From Pseudobdellovibrionaceae bacterium (lineage in GTDB: Bacteria > Bdellovibrionota > Bdellovibrionia > Bdellovibrionales > UBA1609), in the NCBI GenBank assembly GCA_020635075.1, contig JACKAM010000003.1:1-64000 (forward strand): a DNA stretch of 64,000 bases. The letters are read 5' to 3'. Every line of letters starts with the position of its first letter. Within the stretch, counting starts at the first letter, position 1. The notes below the pieces were generated by a model. The model ran no database searches. It had not been told where the DNA came from and saw only the letters and a program-made list of their open reading frames with translations. This document shows, in pieces, positions 8,796 to 18,000 of this stretch. A program made the translations under genes and the position numbers.

Positions 8796-9001
8796 GAAAA
8801 CCAACCTTTCCGTGGTCAGGTCTCATTTGAATTTCATAAGCTTTTGAAAGGCCTTGCAAGGGAAAACCGGGGAAATTGACATGACCTGTCGCCCTTCTTA
8901 AAATTGAATAAGAGGCATGGCCTTGTTGTGGGTTGTTTCACAATGAGACGCTGTCCTTTAGTCGGGACCATGATGGCTCCCAAAGGAAGGTAGAAAAGCT
9001 G

Positions 9002-9892
9002 ATGTCGGATAAGGCCAATCGGCAAAAAGCGGAAAGCAGCGAAGCCAACGGAAACAAGATCGTTATCGATGAGGCCAATGGATTGGTGTTTGCCTCTGAG
9101 GACGATCTTTATCAGCACTTCTTTAAGGAGATTTCCGTACTTGAGGATGAGTTCTTTCGTCTGCGCCGGGAGAATATCGACTTGCCTGAAAATGACTTTT
9201 CACTTTTTGAAAAGAATCTGAGCCCCACTCTCGAAGATCCGGACGAAGTCTGGGAAGATAGGGAAACAATTCCTGGCCAAGTGGTGATGATTTACTTAAA
9301 AGAGTTTCCAGAACAAGCGTCCGGCGAAGATGGCCGCGAACCCACTCGCGATGAGTTTTTGTTCCATGTGGCCCTTTGCTATATGACCGCTAATGTGCCC
9401 AGCTTTGTCTACCTCCACTTCCCCTCAAAGGACATCGACCTCGTGGAGCAGTATTGTCGGGGTGAGTTGGTCTATGATCGCAGCCTCAAGGATGTTCCTG
9501 CGGGTGCTATTGACGGAGATGCTCTAGCCGAAGGTGATGAGTTGGCCAAGGGGCTTTACGAATCCATGCTCAAAGTTCGCGCTGACAGAGATATCCATGA
9601 AGAAGAATTTAGTGAATTCGCTCAACTGCGGGAAGAAACCGTCGAAGAAGCCGACGAAATTTGGCGAGCTGCCGACTCCATGGGCAATGTCCTCGTGACC
9701 TTTGTTAAGGAGTTTCCTGACGAATTGGATTCCGGCGAAATGTGGTACGTGGTCGTCACTCTCGAAGACCAACCTTCTTCAAGCCATGCCCTGCTGTTTT
9801 CCTTTCCCTCACTCGATCGCAGCCTGATCGATCGCTATCGCCACGGAGAAAACCTCCAGGCCGAAGAAGTCGTCCAAGAATCCAGCCACTAA
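9002..9892 (+). CDS. Protein with an internally duplicated domain, unknown function
   Basis: 296 residues, strongly acidic. The two halves are diverged copies of one domain. DPDEVWEDRE plus VVMIYLKEFPE in the first half (about residues 75-105) matches EADEIWRAAD plus VLVTFVKEFPD in the second (about 215-240). Each is followed by a strand, then FPSKDIDLVEQYCRGE versus FPSLDRSLIDRYRHGE. The DEVW-then-strands pattern recalls the PBECR-type nuclease-fold proteins, but that is a weak resemblance seen by eye. The ATG at 9002 has AAGGAAGG upstream. No signal peptide. Function not assigned. Confidence 0.7.
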   Translation: MSDKANRQKAESSEANGNKIVIDEANGLVFASEDDLYQHFFKEISVLEDEFFRLRRENIDLPENDFSLFEKNLSPTLEDPDEVWEDRETIPGQVVMIYLKEFPEQASGEDGREPTRDEFLFHVALCYMTANVPSFVYLHFPSKDIDLVEQYCRGELVYDRSLKDVPAGAIDGDALAEGDELAKGLYESMLKVRADRDIHEEEFSEFAQLREETVEEADEIWRAADSMGNVLVTFVKEFPDELDSGEMWYVVVTLEDQPSSSHALLFSFPSLDRSLIDRYRHGENLQAEEVVQESSH

Positions 9893-10210
9893 AACACCAA
9901 CCTACTTAATTGTTGCTCGCAGACTCACGATTTTCCTCTTGAGCGTCCGGCCTCCTGCGATCAATACGCTTAAACCTCAAACATGTCTATGGATCCAGCC
10001 TGTTGTGTCAACCGAAGATTGATAAGAAGTGAAGGCAACTTATGTCTATTCGGCTCTTATGGAAGGTAATTCCTAGCCCAGATAATTGATGTTGCTCCCG
10101 ATCTCCTCATTGCGTCCCTGACCCTGGTTAGGCCTGCATGTTCGTTAGGTCCTTATCGGGAAGAGTCCGACTCTTTTTATCTTCCTTCTGTTGACACGGA
10201 TTTTGTTTTT
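9893..10210. other. Gene-free stretch beside the broken IS110 element
   Basis: No supported gene. It lies between the duplicated-domain gene and the 3' end of the transposase remnant, so part of it should be the right end of the insertion sequence. IS110 elements lack clear terminal inverted repeats, so I could not set the boundary. Confidence 0.4.
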
Positions 10211-11216
10211 CTATGCACATTTATTCATAATCGCCCACATTTGCCTGGCATTTCGGTTAGCTAGGGCCACTGCCGCGACATTGAACCCCTTTTTCTCTAC
10301 CCACATTAAAAGCTTACTTTGTTCCTGAGTGGGATATTGCTTTTCACTAAGCTAGCGAGTCTGGCTCGCGCTCCCTGGATCAGCATAGTTCTTAAGCCAA
10401 TGTCTCCATTTTTCGTTATGCCTCCAAGCCTTGTCCGTCCTCCACTCGAATATTGTCGTGGAACTAGACCTAGGTGAGCAGAGACCTGTCTTCCATTCCT
10501 AAAATTACTCGGGCTGCTTATTGTCGACAAAAATCTTGAGGCCACCAGAGGTCCCACGCCTGATATTTCTTCGATAGCCTTGCGGTAGAAATGGCTTTCA
10601 CTACAGTAATCCCGGATCTTTTTTTCGAGCTCTTCAGCCTTTAGGTAATGGTTACGGCACTCAACGAAGAGTTCATAAATCTCATCTCTTATTATCCCAC
10701 TGAGTGATGACTCGGCTTCTTCTAGGACCTTGGGAATAACTTTAAAGAATTTAGCCGAACTCGTAGGGACTAAAATGCCAAATTCAAACAGGAATCCCCG
10801 GATTTGGCTATTGAGAGCTTTGTAGTCCCTGAGTCTTCGATCTCGCATTTTGTGTAGACATTGTAACTCTTGTTGCCACGGGGATTTTACTCCTACAAAA
10901 GAGCACCTGGCCTTCGGCTAGCCTCCAAAATAGCGCGAGCATCATTACGGTCATTCTTCTGGTGGCTCGCATAAGGCTTTACGTGCTGAGCTGAAATACG
11001 AGACGCATGATGTCCCATTTGATTGAGGCGCTGGCAAAGCCAATTTGAACCGGCACAAGACTCCATAAATATTTTCACCGGCTGATGGTTAGCCAAAAAA
11101 GAGAGGAGTTTCTTTCGATTAAAAACTTTGTCTATTATGACGCGATTTTGGCTATCTACGCCATAAACGTGGATTTTCTCCTTTGCAATATCAAGTGCGA
11201 TCGTTGTAGTTGTCAT
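10211..11216 (-). pseudogene. IS110-family transposase, broken by two frameshifts
   Basis: Joining three frames gives about 335 residues, the normal IS110 length. The N-terminal DEDD domain has TIALDIAK, FMESCAG and KNDRNDARAI, carrying the acidic residues. The C-terminal Transposase_20 part has ISGVGPLVASRFLS and the serine motif RQYSSGGRTRLGGI, ending in NVAAVALANRNARQMWAIMN and a stop at 10211-10213. The frame breaks at a run of four T (minus strand) at 10897-10900 and again at 10308-10311. In both cases one extra T restores the family sequence. The start ATG at 11216 has AGGAGG 8 bases upstream. It is probably inactive; a base-calling error in the T-runs or programmed slippage are alternatives. 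Confidence 0.88.
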
Positions 11217-11420
11217 TGTGGATCCTCCTGGTTTTGCATAACGGCTGTTTGGAGCCAAAAAATACCCGATTTATGCTTTTAAGGGTATTCCAGGCTGGAT
11301 CCATTTATTGCGTCCGGCAGCAGCGCTCTCGCTCAGAGCGCAGCACCAAGCCGAACTCGGTTTTAACCATATTGATCCTCCGGAGTCCGCCCCCTCACCC
11401 TCGAAAACTGAATACTGCTT
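11217..11420. other. Non-coding upstream end of the IS110 remnant
   Basis: No supported gene. In IS110 elements the non-coding end upstream of the transposase can encode a bridge RNA that guides recombination. A hairpin GCGCTC/GAGCGC at about 11328-11346 is visible, but I cannot identify guide loops or the element boundary. Confidence 0.35.
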
Positions 11421-11704
11421 TAGGCCCTTCTCGATTGTTGATCCACAAAACCGTGGCTCGCCTTTATCTGGGAAATGGTCCGATTGCCGAGCCATTCCCG
11501 TGAATCCGAATCCTCCGCCGTCGCGCAGGGTGGGAGGCTGAGTGACCGAAGGGAATAGGCTCAGCCGAACGGGGTGCGGCGGCCTAGCTGACGCACTCCG
11601 AAGACGCGCCTGCGGCCGAAAGGCGCGTGAGGATTTATGGAGAATGGTCGGCAAAGGACCGGCTTCCCAGATAAAGGATTTTGTAGATCAATAGCTGAAG
11701 GGGT
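11421..11704 (+). repeat. Dispersed structured repeat, full copy A
   Basis: About 284 bp, same orientation and largely the same sequence as the copy at 53143-53434. Ends are imperfect inverted repeats (GTTGATCCACAAAA on the left, TTTTGTAGATCAAT on the right). The interior keeps the stem GGCTGAG/CTCAGCC, the stem GTGCG/CGCAC (11574-11578 with 11592-11596) and ACGCGCCT/AGGCGCGT. It ends about 3 bp from the stop codon of the response-regulator gene. Apparent reading frames inside it are shadows of the repeat. Confidence 0.85.
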
Positions 11705-11707
11705 GGG

Positions 11708-12115
11708 TTAGGCGGCTTCTTCGTAGAGTTCGTTGACGATGCGGATGAGCTCCTGGGCACGCAGTGGTTTATTGAGCAAGCGGTCAGCACCCAGGCCATA
11801 GAGTTCCTGCTCGGAGACGTTACCGAAGCCAGTCATCATGATCACACCCTTGGGGCGCGGAACCTGGTTTTCACGAAAGGCGAGAAGAATATCAATGCCA
11901 CTGCCGTCAGCCATGCGAACATCACTTACCAAAATGTCAACTTCACCACTGGAAATATAAGTCAGAGCTTCTCGTCCTGACCCCGCCTGCCCCACTTGAT
12001 ACCCCTGGGCTTCAAAGTACCCGGCGATGGCTTCGCGAAGAAAAGGCTCATCATCCACCACTAAAACGTGAACGTCGGCTTGGATGACCTTGGACTTGTT
12101 TTCTTGCACAGACAT
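11708..12115 (-). CDS. Single-domain response regulator (CheY-like receiver)
   Basis: About 135 residues, a lone receiver domain: VLVVDDEPF acidic pair, phospho-acceptor Asp in ILVSDVRM, switch Thr in IMMTGF and Lys in LLNKPL. No output domain, so it must act by protein contact after phosphorylation. No histidine kinase is adjacent. The start is uncertain: the ATG at 12115 has AGGGG directly against it, and a GTG six codons upstream has no ribosome binding site. Copy A of the repeat lies right after its stop. Confidence 0.85.
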   Translation of the reverse strand: MSVQENKSKVIQADVHVLVVDDEPFLREAIAGYFEAQGYQVGQAGSGREALTYISSGEVDILVSDVRMADGSGIDILLAFRENQVPRPKGVIMMTGFGNVSEQELYGLGADRLLNKPLRAQELIRIVNELYEEAA

Positions 12116-12279
12116 TCCCCTGAAAAAAGTCACTCATTCAATCAAGATCTTATCGGTGCCCAATGTCCATACCCACAGCGGGTTAACGCAAATTTAAGCC
12201 TTGATGATCGAAATGAAACGTTTTGAATGACTCAAAATTAGAGGATTGATTGCAGTCTATTTTGGTACTGACTGGGAAA

Positions 12280-12516
12280 TTACTTACGAGTGATGGAGCG
12301 AATTTCCCCCATCACAAAACGAAGACGACCTTGGATGTCTTCCAATTGATCCAAGTTGGCCTTCATCTGCGCCAACACATCAACCTGTTCACTCTGCGCC
12401 TCAGGGATTTCATGATAGGCGGGACGGACAAAGTGAGTCGCCACAACAGACTGAGGTTCGAGCTCAGCACCGCTGGCCATGGCTTTTGTAGTTTCTAGCG
12501 ACTCCTTAAATCCCAT
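12280..12516 (-). CDS. Small helical protein of unknown function
   Basis: 78 residues, no signal peptide. The C-terminal half (QVDVLAQMKANLDQLEDIQ and on) is predicted to form a helix or short coiled coil. AAGGAG lies upstream of the ATG. I recognise no family. The gene stands alone between the receiver gene and the matrixin gene on the same strand. Confidence 0.6.
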   Translation of the reverse strand: MGFKESLETTKAMASGAELEPQSVVATHFVRPAYHEIPEAQSEQVDVLAQMKANLDQLEDIQGRLRFVMGEIRSITRK

Positions 12517-12687
12517 CTTGAGGGCTCCTTTTACATCTTCTCGGCGGCGGGAATCCCGCTCACACCCTTGATCTTAGCGACCGGGTTTCAAAACCAAAAC
12601 TTAAATTACCTTACAAATTATCGGGACACGAGGGTCTAGTTCCACTTTGGAACTTTTTCATCTCAATGCCCATCTCCTTCCATCTCG

Positions 12688-13308
12688 TCAGTACTCACAG
12701 CGAAGCGAATCCAAATCGTCCTTGCCCGGGGTCCGGCGTAGAGTTCCGCTGGACAGGGTGACCGCCATTACACTGCCCTTGTCACCATTGTGAGAGAGGC
12801 CCATCACGTGACCAAACTCGTGAACCATCAGGCTTTCCATATCAACGCCGGAAAAACTCTCGGCTCCGTCCCCTCCGTAAAAGGAGAAGAATTCACCATT
12901 GATGCGAATGTCGGCTTCGTAAATGCGGTCCCCTGTCCAATAAACAGTGGTACGCGCCTGTTCGGTCCGCCGATCGTCTTCCCATTGGTTTAACCAATAG
13001 ATCATCGAGGCGCCATCACGTTTGGGAATGTTGTCGCCACTGACTCCGGTTAGTTCGATTCTCATCATTTCGCGACCCATGGCCCGGTTCCATTGGTCCA
13101 CAGCCAATTCAATTGAGGAATAGTACTGAGTGGGAACGGAGGCATGAATATAGAGCTTCACCGGCATCCGGTCTTTCCAGGACACCCGCTGCATTTGACT
13201 GTTCTGTACGAAATTGCAGGGCTCTTCTGGCTCAAGCTTTCGTCCACAGGCCTGTATGAACAGAACCGTCATTAATAGTAGTCCGCCCGTAACGAGCTTT
13301 CTCCGCAT
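12688..13308 (-). CDS. Matrixin-type zinc metalloprotease lipoprotein
   Basis: 206 residues from the ATG at 13308, which has AGGAGG 9 bases upstream. The N-terminus MRRKLVTGGLLLMTVLFIQAC is a lipoprotein signal with a lipobox at IQAC. The protease domain carries the metzincin zinc motif HEFGHVMGLSH near residue 162 and a downstream Met-turn (GSVM), as in matrixins (M10A). There is no visible propeptide cysteine switch, although the compact pre-domain is short. It is probably an extracytoplasmic protease; substrates unknown. Confidence 0.85.
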   Translation of the reverse strand: MRRKLVTGGLLLMTVLFIQACGRKLEPEEPCNFVQNSQMQRVSWKDRMPVKLYIHASVPTQYYSSIELAVDQWNRAMGREMMRIELTGVSGDNIPKRDGASMIYWLNQWEDDRRTEQARTTVYWTGDRIYEADIRINGEFFSFYGGDGAESFSGVDMESLMVHEFGHVMGLSHNGDKGSVMAVTLSSGTLRRTPGKDDLDSLRCEY

Positions 13309-13945
13309 GAAACTCATCCTCCTGAATTCAATCATCGCAAGAACGAGGCCTCGGCGGATCATCGACGGATATTTTTATCTATTTGGAATTATTAATGAAA
13401 GTTCCATGCGTAGAGGCTTTTGACAGGGCCCCTGGTGTCTCCCCATTTTTGGCAAGTCTCAGAATCTCCCTTTGAGACATCATAAGTATCTATAATTATT
13501 TAATTTTTTTTCTGTCTCAGTTTTAAACAGAGGCCAAGGCGCCCAGTGGCATAATCTGAAATTGTCACCCCGATAAGTTTGCCTAAGTGGCGTTTTGCCT
13601 CTCCCCCAAATTTTACCCGGTATGCTCAAACCACCGTGATTTCGAGAAGAGCTTGATTTTGGGGCCAAAAAGCCCCCAAAACAGCTGGCCCCGATCTTGC
13701 CCTTAGGTCTAGGTGTGTGACCTTCCGGCTCCACCACAATCGTGGGACCCAACGAGCCACTCGACCTTTCCAAGATAGACCTACCTGCTTAAGGGGGGGA
13801 GCAAAGCTCCCCACCTCCCGCCTTTTTTCTGCCCCCAACAAAAGAAGAGGACGACCATAAGGCCCACTCATGGGGCCTCCAAAGGCCTGCCAGAAGCTCG
13901 AAAATGACCTGTACGGGATTCTAATGACCACAAAGGGCCGTTTTT
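13309..13945. other. 637-bp gene-poor stretch with strong hairpins
   Basis: I find no convincing gene. Two strong inverted repeats stand out: TTTTGGGGC with GCCCCCAAAA at 13657-13681, and GGGGAGC with GCTCCCC at 13796-13812, the latter followed on the plus strand by a T-run at 13823-13828. An AT-rich tract lies at 13490-13512. It separates an orphan response regulator from the matrixin gene and could hold a small RNA. Confidence 0.4.
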
Positions 13946-14623
13946 TCAGTTCATAGAATAGCGGTAGCCCACACCACGTACGGTCTCAATCGAAGGAGCG
14001 TACTGAGCCAGTTTCTTGCGTAGAGATGCCATGTGAACGTCAATGGTCCGATCGGTGACATTGAGGTTGCCAAGAGCTGTTTCCCGCAGGCGATCCCGGG
14101 TTAATACCTTGCCCTTTTGGCGAAGTAGCTCCGTCAGGATTCGGAATTCGGTCAAAGTTAGGTACACTTCACTGCCACTAAGCATGACCTTGTGAGAGCG
14201 AAGATCCACGACAAGATCTCCGTTTTCCAGACGCTCAACATCGTCGGCAGGAACTCGACGTAGAACCGCCCGCACACGAGCCGACAATTCTTTGGGAGAA
14301 AAGGGCTTAACCACGTAGTCGTCAGCTCCCAACTCCAACGCCGCCACCTTTTCCTCTTCACCGTCAAGGCCGGTCACCATGATGATCGGAATATCAGAGA
14401 AATTACGATTCTCACGAACCACGCGAATGATTTCCACTCCGCTTTTGCCGGGCAAACTGTAATCAAGGAGAATGATGTTAGGGGCAAATCCCGACAGGAC
14501 CGAAATGATATCGTCCCCGTCTTCCACCCCGCGCACTTCAAAGCTCTCATCACTCAACACAGAGATGAGATAATCGCGAACGTCCTTTTCATCATCGACC
14601 ACAAGAATTTTTGCTGAATTCAT
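13946..14623 (-). CDS. OmpR/PhoB-family response regulator
   Basis: 225 residues. Receiver domain 1-120: acidic pair in VVDDEKD, phospho-acceptor Asp in ILLDYSLPG near residue 53, switch Thr in MVTGL, Lys in VVKPFS. Winged-helix DNA-binding domain from about 135: LTLTEFRILTELL, then the recognition segment TIDVHMASLRKKL and the wing RGVGYRYS. It should bind DNA when phosphorylated by a sensor kinase, but no kinase gene is next to it, so it is an orphan here. It is divergent from putA with 464 bp between. Confidence 0.93.
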   Translation of the reverse strand: MNSAKILVVDDEKDVRDYLISVLSDESFEVRGVEDGDDIISVLSGFAPNIILLDYSLPGKSGVEIIRVVRENRNFSDIPIIMVTGLDGEEEKVAALELGADDYVVKPFSPKELSARVRAVLRRVPADDVERLENGDLVVDLRSHKVMLSGSEVYLTLTEFRILTELLRQKGKVLTRDRLRETALGNLNVTDRTIDVHMASLRKKLAQYAPSIETVRGVGYRYSMN

Positions 14624-15037
14624 TCTTACCTGCCCAGGGCCCGCATTTCATATCCGAGCAACTTGGTTCAACTCAATTACATACCTACTAAACCCCACCG
14701 AAGCAATGGGAAGCTCCTAGGCGCACGAGTCTATATTATATTTTCTAAACAAACCGTCTTGTAACCAAGTCTCGTCGATTGCACAAGGGGATAGGGAAAA
14801 ACTTAACATTTTCGCCCCCTTGACTCAGCGTCAGGGCGATCCAGATCAATTTTCCAGTGGCCGTGAGTTGCGATCAACCATTACCCCTATTTGGTCAATA
14901 CTGATCAAGATCAATTCATAGAGCTGGGAGAGAGTGGGGATGAGGTCCTTTTGCTGACCCTGCCCTCCCCCCTGTGGGGCTAGGTAATTGCCTGAAATAA
15001 CAGGCGTAATTTCCCCCAAGGCATTTGGCAAAAAGGC
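14624..15037. other. Regulatory region between the response regulator and putA
   Basis: No gene. It contains a cluster of GATCAA-type half-sites at about 14845-14916, including GATCAAGATCAAT, which could be a regulator's binding region. The putA promoter follows it. Confidence 0.35.
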
Positions 15038-15066
15038 TTGAATTTACTCTCAGCGACGAACATAAT
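15038..15066 (+). promoter_or_regulatory. Candidate sigma-70 promoter of putA
   Basis: TTGAAT at 15038-15043 and CATAAT at 15061-15066 are separated by 17 bp. Transcription would start near 15073, giving a very short leader that still contains the GGAGGA ribosome binding site before the ATG at 15088. Confidence 0.5.
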
Positions 15067-15087
15067 CGCGCCTCGCGGAGGAACCCC

Positions 15088-18000
15088 ATGGAACTAGTGA
15101 TCGAACCGACGACGGGTGGAGCCATGAATCAAGAGAGAAAGACTGTGAATCGCCAACAACTGCAGGGGCAAATTCAATCTAAGGGTGAATTGATCTTTCG
15201 TTCGATGGAAGGGGAATCCTCCTCCGTCTTCAATCGCGATTGGTGGTACGGGCGGATCATGGATTGGAGCATGAAGAACGAGCAATTCAAGACGCAAATG
15301 TTCCGCTTTGTGGATGTTCTTCCCTATCTCAATTCGGGCGCAGAAGTGGCTCGCCACCTAAAAGAGTACTTCGCCGAAACTGATGGCAATCTGCCCTCGA
15401 TTTTTAATTTTGGTTTGGGTATGGGCTCGCTGGCCCCCGCCCTCCTGGCCGGAGCAGTTCGTAAGAATGTCACGCAAATGGCCAAGATGTTCATCACGGG
15501 GGAAACACCTAAGGATGCTCTCCCGGCACTTAAAAAGGGCCGCAAGAACAATATGTGCTTCACCGTGGATCTACTTGGCGAAGCCACATTGTCTGAAAAG
15601 GAGGCTCTCGACTACCAGCGCCGCTACATCGAACTCATCACCTGGCTGGCCAAAGACGCTGAAAAGTGGCCGAAGAACATTCAAATTGACGAAGACGCCC
15701 AAGGCGACATTCCCAAGGTCAATGTGTCGGTTAAAGTGACGGCCCTCTACTCGCAAGTGAAGGCAGCGGCTTGGGAAGAAACTGTGGCCACTCTTAAGGA
15801 GCGCCTGAGGCCCATCTTTTATTTAGCCAAAGAACACAATGTCTTTGTCAACATCGACATGGAACAGTTCGACCACAAAGAGCTCACTCTCGCCGTATTC
15901 CGTGAACTTTTGATGGAGCCTGAGTTTAAGAGTTATCCCTATTGGGGGATTGTCATTCAGGCCTATCTCCGGGATTCACTCGAAGACACCAAATCTCTAA
16001 TTGAATTTGCCAAGCAGCGCGGAACACCCTTTACCATTCGTCTGGTGAAAGGTGCTTATTGGGATTTTGAAACTATCTTTGCTCAACAGAGAAACTGGGA
16101 AACACCCGTTTACCTCAATAAACAGGAATCAGACTGGAATTACGAAAACTGCCTGCAGGCACTGCTTGAGAACTACTCCCATATTCGTGTGGCTGCGGCC
16201 TCTCACAATGTGCGATCTCTTGCCGCCGCCATGGTGATGGCCGAAGAGTTAGGCCTTGATAAAAAGGCCATTGAGCTGCAAATGCTCTATGGCATGGCCG
16301 ACCCAATCAAAAAGGCCTGCATTAAAATGGGCTATCGCGTGCGGGAATACGCCACTGTTGGTGAATTGATTCCGGGAATGGCCTATTTGGTGCGAAGACT
16401 CTTGGAAAACACTTCCAATGAGTCCTTCTTGCGCTCAAAATTTGCTGAAAACGTGTCCACCGAGAAATTACTCAAAGATCCGAGTGCCGACCTTAACCTT
16501 ACTGATGGCAGTGTGAAGAAGGGCCAAGGGTTCTTTAACGAACCCCTTTATGACTGGGGCATTGCCGGCAATCGCCAACAGATGAAGGAGGCTCTTGCTC
16601 AGTGGAAACAAAATCTCGGCCAGACCTATCCTCTGGTGATCAACAACAAAGAGGTTAGGACCGAAAGCTCTCAAGACAGTCTCAATCCTTCCCGCCCCAA
16701 TGAGGTGATCGGCAAGGTCGCCCTAGCCAATGCGGAACAAACTGAGGCAGCAGTTGCGGGAGCCAAGGCCGCATTCCCTGGTTGGGCTGCCACGCCGGTG
16801 GTGGTGCGAGCCGAGTACCTGGACAAATTGGCCGATGTGATGGCCCGTGACCGCTTTAAGCTGGCAGCACTGGAAGTGTTGGAAGTAGGAAAAACCTGGA
16901 GTGAAGCTGATGGTGATATCACTGAAGCCATCGACTTTTGCCGCTACTACGCTCAGGATATGCGCCGCTTGGATAAACCACAGAGAGTGGGACACGCACC
17001 GGGTGAAGTGAGCCTCTATCATTATTTACCCCGCGGAGTGGCTGCCGTGATCGCGCCCTGGAATTTCCCTCTGGCAATTTTAACTGGAATGGTGGCGGCT
17101 GCCATGGTCACCGGAAACACAGTGGTGATGAAGCCGGCTGAACAGAGTCCAGTGATTGCTGCGCAACTGATGAAGCTGCTGTTGGAGATCGGCGTCCCGC
17201 CTGGAGTGGTGCAGTTCCTTCCCGGTATTGGTGAAGAAGTTGGGGAAATTCTCACCGGACACAAGGATATTGATCTGATTGCCTTCACTGGTTCGCAAAA
17301 AGTAGGACTTCATATCGTCAACAAAGCCAGTGTAACCCAGCCCGGACAAAAGGGTGTCAAACGCTGCATCATTGAAATGGGCGGAAAGAATGCCTTGATT
17401 ATTGATTCAGATGCCGATTTGGACGAAGCCGTTGGCGGGGTTGTGTACTCGGCCTTTGGTTTTCAGGGACAAAAGTGTTCTGCCTGCAGCCGGGTGATCG
17501 TGTTGGAAAGCCAATATGAACGCTTCCTTGATCGACTGATCGAAGCCACCAAGAGCTTCCATGTTGGTGATGCGGAAGACCCCAAGACTTTCATGGGACC
17601 CGTTGTGGATGAAGAATCCCAACAGCGAATTCTGCGCACCATTGAGGAGGCTAAAGCTTATGCCGAGATTGCCTTTCAGGGTGAAAAACCCGCTGAAGGC
17701 TACTTTGTTGCTCCAACGATCTTTGTTGGTGTTGATCCCAAATCCAAGTTGGCCCAGGAAGAGATTTTTGGACCTGTCTTGGCGGTGATTATGGCCAAGG
17801 ATATGGACCAGGCCATTGCAATTGCCAACGACACGGCCTTCGGACTGACTGGTGGTGTTTATTCGCGCAGTCCTCTGCACATTGAAAAGGTAAAACGCGA
17901 ATTGATGGTGGGTAACCTCTACATCAACCGCGGCATTACGGGCGCCATGGTCGATCGACATCCCTTTGGCGGCTTTAAAATGTCAGGTGTGGGCAGTAAA

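Noticed and set aside
8932..8946. GTTGTTTCACAATGA is shared with 22043-22057
   Set aside because: Repeats of 15 bases are expected about a couple of times by chance in a 64-kb window. The two places have no other common feature.
11271..11654. Open frame inside repeat copy A that could be read as a hypothetical protein
   Set aside because: It lies fully in or beside the structured repeat, has no ribosome binding site, and similar frames are by-products in the other copies.
13454..13477. GTCTCA..TGAGAC inverted motif, also near 27195 and 34487
   Set aside because: The spacing and arrangement differ at each place, and the one at 27195 is better explained as a terminator. I could not show that it is a shared operator.
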